Source: Denitrobaculum tricleocarpae
Lineage (GTDB): Bacteria; Pseudomonadota; Alphaproteobacteria; Kiloniellales; Kiloniellaceae
Assembly (NCBI RefSeq): GCF_007004665.1
Contig: NZ_ML660056.1
Span: 62,001 to 126,000, forward strand
Length of the DNA: 64,000 bases
Reading direction: 5' to 3'
Shown: positions 34,061 through 41,856 of the stretch, in pieces
Layout of the letters: each line of letters opens with the position of its first letter
Numbering within the stretch: the first letter of the stretch is position 1
Notes under the pieces: generated by a model
What the model saw: only the letters and a program-made list of their open reading frames with translations
Told to the model about the DNA's origin: nothing
The model's database searches: none
Translations under genes and position numbers: made by a program

Positions 34061-35222
34061 TGAGTTTGTTTCCTCCAAAATCCCTACGCTTGAAGGTTTT
34101 GGAAATCTACATGCTATTGCCTTTGAGACTACGAACAGCACAAAAATTGGTGACGACGTTCAAAGAGAACTTGTGTTCGAAGGGGATGATCTAAGGGGAA
34201 AATTTGTTCAACTGGTGGGGATGGCGCAGGGTATTGCCGAGCAAAACACAAAGTATGACCTGTTGAATAACAACAGTAATACACTTGCTGACACTATTTT
34301 AAAGTGGATTGGTGCTAAAGCGCCTCAACTTGACAATTATTTGGCGGCGCCTGGTAGCGTACCTGACAGTGAGTTTAATCCTCAACTTTTCGAGAACCTT
34401 CCTCCGCCACTTTGGGGTGAAGAACTATATGATGAGTTCCGGGAAGTCTTCGAGAAGCTTTTTGATAACATAAAGGATTACTGTTTTGCTGCCGGGACAA
34501 AGATCCGGATGGCAGATGGTTCTCTGAGACCTATTGAGTTAGTCTCGATTAACGATGAAGTCCTCGCATACGATAACAATGACCAGCATGGCCAGGGGCG
34601 TCTTGCTGCGCGACGTGTCACCCGAACTTATTCCACTCCTGACAAATTGGTTATCGATTTCCACGGCCTAAAGGTCACACCCGGACACGTTTTCCTCTGT
34701 GGCGATGGCCCGCACGTTGGGCAGCATCACATGTTGATGGAAATTCTCCGTGCCGATGGGACGATTGTGCATGCGGACGGAACGGTGTTGCGTGCGGCGA
34801 CCAATGCACCTGTGGGAAGCCGTGAAGACGCCTTTGTTCAAGTGGCTTATCTGACAGACGCCAATGATGCGCTGATGCAGACTGGGCAGATGCGTGCCGG
34901 TACCCTCATCCTGACCGCTGAAGGGGAGACTAAATCTGTTCTCCAGTGCATGGAGGAAGAGGGTTATCGCTTTGATGCCGAGAGCGGACTGATCGCTAAA
35001 GAGGGTGAAGAGCCGCACCCGCTCTATTGGTTCGGCGAAGTTCCGCGCCCCGAAGACTATATCTTGAAGCGCAGCGATCTAACTGATGCGGATCTCTATG
35101 CTGAACCGGATTACCAGCCTGAGGTCGCGGCTGCAACCACCAGACTTGGACAAGGAATTACTCCGGCTGAGGGCACCCTCCACGCAGAAGCCGCAATACG
35201 CGCAGGTGAAACGATCCACTGA
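34020..35222 (+). CDS. Hint (hedgehog/intein) domain protein, downstream part of a frameshifted gene
   Basis: 400 residues in the displayed frame. Residues 1-155 are polar and of unknown fold. The Hint_2-type autoprocessing domain starts at about 157 with the block A cysteine (DYCFAAGTKIRMADGSLRPI) and continues through VTPGHVFLC at about 222, whose TxxH is block B. The C-terminal PLYWFGEVPRPEDYI is typical of bacterial Hint_2 proteins; no intein HNC end is present, so cleavage rather than splicing is expected. The first half is AT-rich and the Hint half approaches the genomic composition. The ATG at 34020 is likely internal to the real gene. Confidence 0.65.
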   Translation: MEGLIKVFLGSPFDEFVSSKIPTLEGFGNLHAIAFETTNSTKIGDDVQRELVFEGDDLRGKFVQLVGMAQGIAEQNTKYDLLNNNSNTLADTILKWIGAKAPQLDNYLAAPGSVPDSEFNPQLFENLPPPLWGEELYDEFREVFEKLFDNIKDYCFAAGTKIRMADGSLRPIELVSINDEVLAYDNNDQHGQGRLAARRVTRTYSTPDKLVIDFHGLKVTPGHVFLCGDGPHVGQHHMLMEILRADGTIVHADGTVLRAATNAPVGSREDAFVQVAYLTDANDALMQTGQMRAGTLILTAEGETKSVLQCMEEEGYRFDAESGLIAKEGEEPHPLYWFGEVPRPEDYILKRSDLTDADLYAEPDYQPEVAAATTRLGQGITPAEGTLHAEAAIRAGETIH

Positions 35223-35230
35223 TGGATGCG

Positions 35231-35270
35231 GAAACGGCGCTGAATACGGGCGATTGTCAGGTGCCGTTTC
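35231..35270 (+). terminator. long-stem hairpin after the Hint-domain gene
   Basis: GAAACGGC at 35231-35238 pairs perfectly with GCCGTTTC at 35263-35270, and CTG/CAG inside adds three pairs across a bulge. It starts eight bases after the stop. Only a short TTTCTT follows, so termination strength is uncertain. The convergent deacetylase gene ends 26 bases away. Confidence 0.5.
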
Positions 35271-35295
35271 TTATCCCTAAAGGCGACTTCCAACG

Positions 35296-36336
35296 TTAAG
35301 GCGAGCTGCGGCCAAACCCCTCCAAAAAGCTCACCAGGTTTGCGCCCAGCGCCGGGTTGGCGTAACCGCCCTCCTGAACGATCACGCTGGGCAGAGCGAG
35401 ACCACCGATCTCACGTCCGATCTCGCCGAAGCCCGCCGTCGTCACGGCCAGGCCCGCGAAGGGGTCGCTTTCGTGGGCGTCCAGCCCCAAGGCAACCACC
35501 ATGGCGCCCGGCGCAAAGGCGGCAATGGCTTCGCAGGCGCTGTCCAGGGCGGCGAGGAAGGGTTTGTCGCCGGAGCCCAGCGTCAGGGGGAAATTCAGGT
35601 TATAGCCGACACCTGTGTCTTCGCCGCGCTCGTTCCCATGTCCCCAGAAGAACGGATAGAAGTTCTGCGGATCGGCATGGATCGAGATCGTGAGCACGTC
35701 GTCCCGGCGGTAGAAGATCCCCTGAGTGCCGTTGCCGTGATGCAGGTCCACGTCCAGCACGACGACCCGGTCATGGTTCCGGCGCAAGTCCTGAGCGGCA
35801 ATGGCCGAGTTGTTGAGATAACAGAAACCGCCGGCCATGTCCGCGAAGGCATGATGGCCCGGCGGGCGGCAGAGGGCGTAGGCGGCGCGTGCGCCTGCGC
35901 GGACCTGCCGCGTGGCATGGACGGCCGTGTTCATGGAGGCCTTGACCGATGTCCAGGTGCTCTCCGATATGGGACAGGCGGTGTCCGCCATGTGATAACC
36001 GGCCTGTCCGACCGCCGACGCCGGATAGCCGGCACTTGTGCCATGGGGCCGGCCGTTCGGATGGACATTGGGGATGACTTCGTCGGACGCCCCGGGAATC
36101 TCGCGCCAGCGGGCGTGAATGCTTTGCAGGAAGCGGAGATACTCGGGGCTGTGAATTGCCGCTGCGGGCGCAAGTCCGTAGTCATCGGGAGCTTCTATCT
36201 CGAAGCCGGAGGCCCGGCCGGCTTCGAGCAGCATATCGGCGCGCGCAGGGGTTTCGGGATTGGGTTTGCGAACCCCGCTGGAGAGAAAGTTGCCGGGATT
36301 GTGGGCGCTCTGGGCGGGGTCGAAGACGAATTTCAT
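35296..36336 (-). CDS. histone deacetylase family protein, acetylpolyamine amidohydrolase-like
   Basis: Zinc-dependent deacetylase of the arginase/deacetylase fold. The 346-residue length fits bacterial acetylpolyamine amidohydrolases. Counting from the ATG at 36336: catalytic His161-His162 in CRPPGHHAF, zinc ligands Asp197 and His199 in LDVDLHHGNGTQG, and Asp286 in GLDAHESDP. All catalytic residues are present. An in-frame start at 36504 would add a lysine-rich leader overlapping the opposite gene's upstream region and is not favoured. Likely substrate is acetylated polyamine or another small acetamide. Confidence 0.9.
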   Translation of the reverse strand: MKFVFDPAQSAHNPGNFLSSGVRKPNPETPARADMLLEAGRASGFEIEAPDDYGLAPAAAIHSPEYLRFLQSIHARWREIPGASDEVIPNVHPNGRPHGTSAGYPASAVGQAGYHMADTACPISESTWTSVKASMNTAVHATRQVRAGARAAYALCRPPGHHAFADMAGGFCYLNNSAIAAQDLRRNHDRVVVLDVDLHHGNGTQGIFYRRDDVLTISIHADPQNFYPFFWGHGNERGEDTGVGYNLNFPLTLGSGDKPFLAALDSACEAIAAFAPGAMVVALGLDAHESDPFAGLAVTTAGFGEIGREIGGLALPSVIVQEGGYANPALGANLVSFLEGFGRSSP

Positions 36337-36613
36337 CGAGATGGCCTGTGGTTGTTCGTTTGTCGTAATCAGGGCGAACAGCTTAGGAAGCGGGCAGGGG
36401 TCTGCCAAGCTGCGTTTCAATGAGTTGGTTTTGCGAGTTGCCGCGCTTTGCTTACTTGCCTTGGGATTGACGGGCTTTGGAAGAGCGGCTGGCTTTCGGG
36501 CCACTGGGCTCCACGTAGTCAGGACCGTGACCTACAGCAATTGCGGTGAGGACTGCTTCTGGGCTAAGAAGTCGGGACAGACTCAAGCGACCGGCTCAGG
36601 AAAGAAATCCAAC

Positions 36614-38302
36614 ATGACATCTCAGGGAAAATTGCGCACGGGCGGACGGATCTTGGTTGATCAGCTCCGCCTGCATGGCGTTGATACCGCGTTCGGCGTG
36701 CCGGGGGAGAGTTATCTCGCGGTGCTGGATGCGTTCTATGACGTGCCCGAGATTGCGTTCCGGATCTGCCGGCAGGAGGGTGGGGCGGCCATGATGGCGG
36801 ACGCCTACGGAAAGCTGACTGGTCAGCCCGGGATCTGCTTCGTAACCCGGGGGCCGGGCGCGACCAGCGCCAGCGCGGGGGTTCACATCGCCTATCAGGA
36901 TTCGACCCCGATGATCCTTTTCATCGGCCAGGTCGGCCGCGACATGATCGAGCGAGAAGCCTTTCAAGAGATCGACTACCGCCGCATGTTCGGTCAGATG
37001 GCCAAGTGGGTGGCGCAGATCGACGATGCCGACCGGATCCCCGAGTATCTGGCGCGCGCTTTCGCGACTGCGACATCCGGGCGGCCCGGGCCCGTGGTGC
37101 TGGCGCTGCCCGAAGATATGCTGCGGGACATGACCGCAGCGCCGGATGCCAAGCCTTACAGGCCCGCCGAGGCGCATCCTTCACTTGCGGATATGAAGCG
37201 CCTTGGCGATCTCGTCGCCGCGGCGAAGCGACCGTTGATGATTTTGGGCGGTACGTCCTGGAATGCCCAGGCCTGCCGGCACATTCAAAGCTTCGCTGAA
37301 GCCCATGGCCTGCCAACGACGGCATCCTTCCGGTGTCAGGACTATTTCGACAATCGCCATCCGAACTACGCCGGTGACGTCGGGATCGGAATCAATCCCA
37401 AGCTGGCTGACCGCGTTCGTGAGTCGGACCTGGTTCTTGTGGTGGGCGCGCGTCTGGGTGAGATGACGACCGGCGGATATACCCTCTTCGACACGCCGGT
37501 ACCCAAGCAAACCATGGTTCATGTGCATGCCGGTGCGGAAGAACTGGGGCGGGTGTACCAGCCCGAATTGGCGATTAATGCCGGGGTCAAGGCTTTTGCG
37601 GCAGCCGCCGCGGCCTTGAGTCCGCCAAAATCGCCGGACAAGGCGCGGAAGGAATTGGTCTCGACAGCCCGCAATGAATACGAGGCGTACATCGAGACAC
37701 CAAGCATACCGGGCGATGTGCAGATGGGCGAAATCATGGCCTGGCTGCGCGAACGCCTGCCGGAAGATGCCATTATCAGCAACGGTGCCGGCAACTATAC
37801 GACCTGGGTGCACCGCTTCTATCAGTACCGCAGCTTCCCGACCCAGCTTGCGCCGACATCCGGCTCGATGGGCTACGGCTTACCTGCGGCGGTGGCGGCC
37901 AGCTCGGTCTTTCCCGAGCGCACGGTGGTCTGTTTTGCCGGCGACGGTTGCTACATGATGCATGGCCAGGAACTGGCGACCGCGATGCAGTACGGCCTCA
38001 AGATCATCATCCTGGTGATCAACAACGGCATGTACGGTACCATCCGCATGCATCAGGAGCGCGAGTACCCAGAGCGCGTCAGCGGTACTGAACTGGTCAA
38101 TCCGGATTTCGCCGCCTACGCCCGCGCGTTCGGCGCAAACGGCGAGGTGGTGGAGCGGACGGAACAGTTCGCACCGGCTTTTGAGCGCGCGATGGCGGCC
38201 GAGGGGTCAAGCCTGATCGAGATCCGGATTGACCCCGAAGCAATTACACCGAAAACGACTCTCGCGCAGATCACGGCCGCTGCGCAAGCGAAGCTATCCT
38301 AG
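36614..38302 (+). CDS. thiamine-diphosphate-dependent enzyme, acetolactate-synthase-like
   Basis: 562 residues from the ATG at 36614, with three TPP-enzyme domains: N-terminal PYR domain with catalytic Glu55 in CRQEGGAAMMADAYGKL, a central Rossmann-like domain, and a C-terminal PP domain with the metal/diphosphate motif GDGCYMMHGQELATAMQYGL and N following. Without an adjacent small regulatory subunit it is unlikely to be the main IlvB; decarboxylases and lyases of the same family are alternatives. The 277-base gap to the divergent deacetylase gene should hold both promoters. Its TAG stop is the first three bases of an inverted-repeat element. Confidence 0.85.
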   Translation: MTSQGKLRTGGRILVDQLRLHGVDTAFGVPGESYLAVLDAFYDVPEIAFRICRQEGGAAMMADAYGKLTGQPGICFVTRGPGATSASAGVHIAYQDSTPMILFIGQVGRDMIEREAFQEIDYRRMFGQMAKWVAQIDDADRIPEYLARAFATATSGRPGPVVLALPEDMLRDMTAAPDAKPYRPAEAHPSLADMKRLGDLVAAAKRPLMILGGTSWNAQACRHIQSFAEAHGLPTTASFRCQDYFDNRHPNYAGDVGIGINPKLADRVRESDLVLVVGARLGEMTTGGYTLFDTPVPKQTMVHVHAGAEELGRVYQPELAINAGVKAFAAAAAALSPPKSPDKARKELVSTARNEYEAYIETPSIPGDVQMGEIMAWLRERLPEDAIISNGAGNYTTWVHRFYQYRSFPTQLAPTSGSMGYGLPAAVAASSVFPERTVVCFAGDGCYMMHGQELATAMQYGLKIIILVINNGMYGTIRMHQEREYPERVSGTELVNPDFAAYARAFGANGEVVERTEQFAPAFERAMAAEGSSLIEIRIDPEAITPKTTLAQITAAAQAKLS

Positions 38303-38373
38303 GTTGGGAGCTCCTATTCCTTGACGGTCTTGACGACAAAATTATGTTTTCTGGCAAGGAGTTAAGAGTGGAG

Positions 38374-38389
38374 CGATGCCATAGCATCG
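38374..38389 (+). repeat. small hairpin within the inverted-repeat element
   Basis: CGATGC at 38374-38379 pairs with GCATCG at 38384-38389 around the loop CATA. Confidence 0.55.
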
Positions 38390-38433
38390 TGCTTAGTCAG
38401 AATTGGACCGATGACACGACGCTGTCCAGACCT

Positions 38434-38460
38434 TGGTTCCCAGAACGTGGTTCCCAGAAC
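38434..38460 (+). repeat. two copies of a 13-bp unit within the element
   Basis: TGGTTCCCAGAAC occurs at 38434-38446 and 38448-38460, period 14. Confidence 0.8.
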
Positions 38461-38538
38461 TCATAATCTTATCGCCTGAGGACCACGTCCCAGGCGGGTC
38501 GTATTTTGTCGGGTTTCAGGTGCGTTGACGCCTCTTAC

Positions 38539-38554
38539 CGGGCCTTCAGGCCCG
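38539..38554 (+). repeat. apical hairpin of the inner inverted repeat
   Basis: CGGGCC at 38539-38544 pairs with GGCCCG at 38549-38554 around TTCA. It caps the 22-base inner arms of the element; no T-run follows directly. Confidence 0.6.
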
Positions 38555-38639
38555 CTTTCGAGCCCTCGCCTGCCTAAAACCCGGCAAAATACGATCAAGA
38601 CCATCAAAGAATAGGAGTCCTCAACCTAGAGAGACAAGG

Positions 38640-39269
38640 TCAGGGAACACTGAGTGTGCTCAGGTCGCCCAGACGCGGCTGACGAAGCGCGGTCTGTACG
38701 ATCACGCCCTCGGGCAACAACCCCCCGGAGTCGAAGAAACTTGAGAGGAAATCGAGGAAAACCGGCTCGAAGCGGAAATACACCTCCGCTGTAATGACGT
38801 TTTCATTGTCTCTGACAACAAACCCGGCGGGCATGTTGGCCGGATCGCCGACACCGCCGTATAAGCTTGGAGGTAAGGTGGGGCCTGCACCTTGGATCTG
38901 CCATGTGATCTCTGCCGGGTCGCCAGGGTTCTTATAGACCGAACTCACGATCACACCGCCTTTCGATGCTAGATCGAAGGGCTGCACAACCTCAATTGCG
39001 GCAATCATAAGCTGGTTGATTTCGGCCGCCGATATACTGGACGGACGCGATGTCAGGTCCGACATGGTTGCAGCTGCCCGGTCAAGTTTCTGGTTCAGCA
39101 GCATGTAGCGGCCCATATCGAACATACCGAGCAGCATGAAGAGGATCACCGGGACGATAAAGGCAAACTCGATGATGGTTACGCCCGACCTGTCAGACAC
39201 AAAGGAGTGATACTGGCGGGCTATCTTGAGCCTATAACTGTTCAATACGGCATTCATTTCGACACCCAA
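38640..39269 (-). CDS. TadE/TadG-like pseudopilin-type protein
   Basis: 209 residues. A short basic N terminus, then SGVTIIEFAFIVPVILFMLL at about 28-47: the TadE hydrophobic segment with Glu at +5 relative to the Gly, expected to be processed by the prepilin peptidase. The periplasmic part has no von Willebrand domain, so it is TadE-type rather than full TadG. Last gene of the minus-strand Tad pilus run, three bases after another TadE-like gene. The start is uncertain; MNAVLN four codons later is possible. Confidence 0.82.
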   Translation of the reverse strand: MGVEMNAVLNSYRLKIARQYHSFVSDRSGVTIIEFAFIVPVILFMLLGMFDMGRYMLLNQKLDRAAATMSDLTSRPSSISAAEINQLMIAAIEVVQPFDLASKGGVIVSSVYKNPGDPAEITWQIQGAGPTLPPSLYGGVGDPANMPAGFVVRDNENVITAEVYFRFEPVFLDFLSSFFDSGGLLPEGVIVQTALRQPRLGDLSTLSVP

Positions 39270-39271
39270 AC

Positions 39272-39772
39272 CTATTCTTCTCTGTAGGGCTCATTGCGGA
39301 CGGCGACCGTCGCCGTCATCGGCAGTGAACCGCTCGAACCGGCGAAGACAGAGAAAACGGGCGTCATGTATTGCCATTCGTATTCAAGCCGATAGAAAAC
39401 AACATCGTTTGCGTCACCTGCTCCGGGCGTGCCTGGACCACCGTCGTCGCCTGAAAAGTCGGGGTAGACAGTCACGCTGACGTTGGCCTCGGAAACGTCA
39501 ATAAGCCCATGGGTATGATCTGAGATGATTTCCAGGATCTTGTCCTGGCGGGCTGCTGGATCGACTTCCTGGCCTGTGACGCCAAATCTGGCGGCCTCAC
39601 GCAGACCACCCTCGGCAAGAGTCAGGGTGAACATGACCATTGCTATCTCCAGAGCGCCAAACAGCAACAGCAAGAATGCAGGTAGAATGAGGGCAAATTC
39701 AATTGCTGCGAGTCCGTCTTTGTTGTCTCTGAAGCGGCGTATGACTTGCCGTATCGGCATTGTCGTCAGCAT
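39272..39772 (-). CDS. TadE-like pilus assembly protein
   Basis: 166 residues from the ATG at 39772 (an in-frame ATG at 39832 exists). DGLAAIEFALILPAFLLLLFG at the N terminus is the TadE pseudopilin segment with the conserved Glu; the rest is a small periplasmic domain (EGGLREAARFGVTGQEVDPA). Minor pilus subunit of the Flp/Tad system. 102 bases lie between its favoured start and tadC, in the same orientation. Confidence 0.83.
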   Translation of the reverse strand: MLTTMPIRQVIRRFRDNKDGLAAIEFALILPAFLLLLFGALEIAMVMFTLTLAEGGLREAARFGVTGQEVDPAARQDKILEIISDHTHGLIDVSEANVSVTVYPDFSGDDGGPGTPGAGDANDVVFYRLEYEWQYMTPVFSVFAGSSGSLPMTATVAVRNEPYREE

Positions 39773-39874
39773 AACTCTCAATCCTCGGTCATCGGTTGTC
39801 CTGGAATGTGATACCGCCGTTATCTCCCACATGGCATAGCCACACTCTCGTGGCGCTTATCAATTGGTTTATTC

Positions 39875-40849
39875 CTACACGCCACTCAGGGCGTCTATGG
39901 TCCGTACGATCGCAGGTCCAAGGAGGACCACGAAAAGCGGGGGAAGAATGAATAGGATCATGGGCACGGTCATCATCGCCGGAAGCCGTGCGGCTTTTTC
40001 TTCTGCTTTGAGCATCCGTTCATCGCGAGACTCTGTGCTCATAACCCGCAAGGATTGCGACAGCGGGGTGCCGTAGCGTTCGGCCTGAACGAGCGTATTG
40101 ACGAGACTGCGGATGATCTGCAGATCGGTCCTTTGGGCTAAATTGTCGAGGGCTGCCCGCCGCTCAGGCAAAAAGCCGAGTTCAAGGCCGGTCAAGCTGA
40201 ACTCATCAGCAAGCTCGGGGGCGGCCGAGGCCATTTCCTGCGAGACGCGTGTCAAAGTCGCGTCGAGACTCAGGCCAGCTTCTGTGCAAATGACCATGAG
40301 GTCGAGTCCGTCTGGAAGCGATTTCCGGATGGCTTCCTGACGTTTCTTTGACGCATTTTTGATTATGACATCAGGCATATATGCGCTTACGCCAATTACG
40401 CTGATGCAAATTATCAGCTTCATGCCGTCGGACAGGTTGTAGCTGTCGAAGCCGTAAAACATCAGGAGCGCCACACCCCCCAATACGAAGGGCAGGGCGA
40501 GTTTAAAAAAGAGATACTGGATTACAGCTTCTTTCGAGCGCCAGCCCGCGCACATCAGCTTGTTAGAAATATTGCCGGCCTGTGCGGATTTCATGAGCTG
40601 CAGGCGCTCGACGACCTGGCGCATAAAGGATGCCGTGTTCAGGCGTTCGCTGCGCCGCCGCGGAGCAAGCATACCGCTGCGCAAAGCCGAACGCTGCTCG
40701 GCGAGAACCTTCGCTCGTTTCTGCGAAGGGTCGCGGTGAATGAGCGATGACCATACCGCAGCGAAGCAGACAAGCACTGTTATTGAAGCCATGACAACGA
40801 TCACGTCTTCGGTCGTAACCCCGGCAGGAAGATAGGCTTCAATACTCAT
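39875..40849 (-). CDS. tadC: Tad type II secretion F family membrane protein
   Basis: 324-residue inner-membrane platform protein (T2SSF domain). The N-terminal helix covers about 15-35, a cytoplasmic helical domain carries the family part LPDGLDLMVICTEAGLSLDATLTRV, and two strong helices close the protein (MMTVPMILFILPPLFVVLLG). It overlaps tadB by four bases. TadB and TadC together anchor the CpaF motor. Confidence 0.92.
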   Translation of the reverse strand: MSIEAYLPAGVTTEDVIVVMASITVLVCFAAVWSSLIHRDPSQKRAKVLAEQRSALRSGMLAPRRRSERLNTASFMRQVVERLQLMKSAQAGNISNKLMCAGWRSKEAVIQYLFFKLALPFVLGGVALLMFYGFDSYNLSDGMKLIICISVIGVSAYMPDVIIKNASKKRQEAIRKSLPDGLDLMVICTEAGLSLDATLTRVSQEMASAAPELADEFSLTGLELGFLPERRAALDNLAQRTDLQIIRSLVNTLVQAERYGTPLSQSLRVMSTESRDERMLKAEEKAARLPAMMTVPMILFILPPLFVVLLGPAIVRTIDALSGV

Positions 40850-41856
40850 ATTTCGAACTTGACCATTTTATACATCGTGCCGATCCCGACACCGAACATT
40901 ACGAAACCGCCTGCGAGCATCATGTTACCTCGTGGGTCATGCCATAGCGTCATGACGTACTCGTTGTTGATGAAAAACAGCAACAGGAACATGATGAAGG
41001 GCAGGCTGCCGATAATGTAAGCACTGGCCTTCGCTTCAGACGACATGGCCTTAATCTTGAATTTCATTTGCTTGCGCTTGCGCAAAATGTCCGAGAGGTT
41101 AGACAAGGTTTCCGCCAGGTTGCCGCCGGTTTCGGTTTGGATGGACAGTGCGACTGTGAAAAAGTTGAACTCGGGAATCATCAGCCGATTTGCTGTGTCC
41201 CAGAGAGCATCCTCGATCTTGCTGCCGATTTTAACAGCTTCGAAAATACGTGTGAGCTCCTCGCCAACCGGCCCGGGAATTTCCTGTCCTGCGGATTTCA
41301 TCGACTCGGTAATGGGCAGGCCGGCTTTCAGGCCACGAACCATCAAGTCGATTGCATCGGGAAAGTGCGCAATAAACTGGAGTTGCCGGCGCTTGGCCAT
41401 GATTCCGAGTGCAAAGTGCGGTACTCCGATGACGCCCACGAGCCCGAAAAGCCCTGCAATTATATTAGGAAAGCCGAAGGCTATCCTGCCAATCATGTAC
41501 GCGACAACGCCACTGAGTAGGCACATCATCAGGTAGCGGCCCAACGCAGGCTTTACGCCCGCACGCTCTAACCTGTCACGGAGCAAATCGGGACGGGGCA
41601 ACAGCGTTTTGATCAGCCGGTCGACGAGGGCATAACGACTATCGGCTGTCGCGCGGCGGACGCTAACCACAGTCTGCACCGATTGATCGACGTTTCTCAC
41701 ATCACCCGTGGCGCGTTTGATGCGCCGTTTGAAGTTCCGATTCGTTCCATCGCCCGCGAAGGCCGCGGCAATGAGCATGACCCCACCCAGCATCGGCAGG
41801 CACATGAGGATCAATGTCATCGTCGGATCGTTGTTGGTGAGGAGGGAAAGATCCAC
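40846..41856 (-). CDS. tadB: Tad type II secretion F family membrane protein
   Basis: 336 residues, T2SSF domain with HFPDAIDLMVRGLKAGLPITESM, an N-terminal helix and three C-terminal helices. The longer, first of the paired platform proteins, placed directly after cpaF (the genes share a base). Partner of TadC in Flp pilus assembly at the inner membrane. Confidence 0.92.
   Translation of the reverse strand: MDLSLLTNNDPTMTLILMCLPMLGGVMLIAAAFAGDGTNRNFKRRIKRATGDVRNVDQSVQTVVSVRRATADSRYALVDRLIKTLLPRPDLLRDRLERAGVKPALGRYLMMCLLSGVVAYMIGRIAFGFPNIIAGLFGLVGVIGVPHFALGIMAKRRQLQFIAHFPDAIDLMVRGLKAGLPITESMKSAGQEIPGPVGEELTRIFEAVKIGSKIEDALWDTANRLMIPEFNFFTVALSIQTETGGNLAETLSNLSDILRKRKQMKFKIKAMSSEAKASAYIIGSLPFIMFLLLFFINNEYVMTLWHDPRGNMMLAGGFVMFGVGIGTMYKMVKFEI

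Larger units (their letters stand above)
38300..38628. repeat. 329-bp nested inverted-repeat element (MITE-like or structured RNA)
   Basis: Outer arms of 34 bases at 38300-38333 and 38595-38628 match at about 29 positions when one is inverted. A second pair of 22-base arms lies inside at 38499-38520 and 38573-38594 (20 matches), abutting the right outer arm, and encloses a hairpin with TTCA loop at 38539-38554. The left interior has a 6-bp hairpin at 38374-38389 and a 14-bp tandem repeat at 38434-38460. No open reading frame. Could be a non-autonomous transposable element or a transcribed structured RNA. Confidence 0.75.

Noticed and set aside
34020-35222. Intein insertion in a host protein
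   Set aside because: The Hint domain lacks a C-terminal HNC splice junction and no host-protein extein is recognisable on either side.
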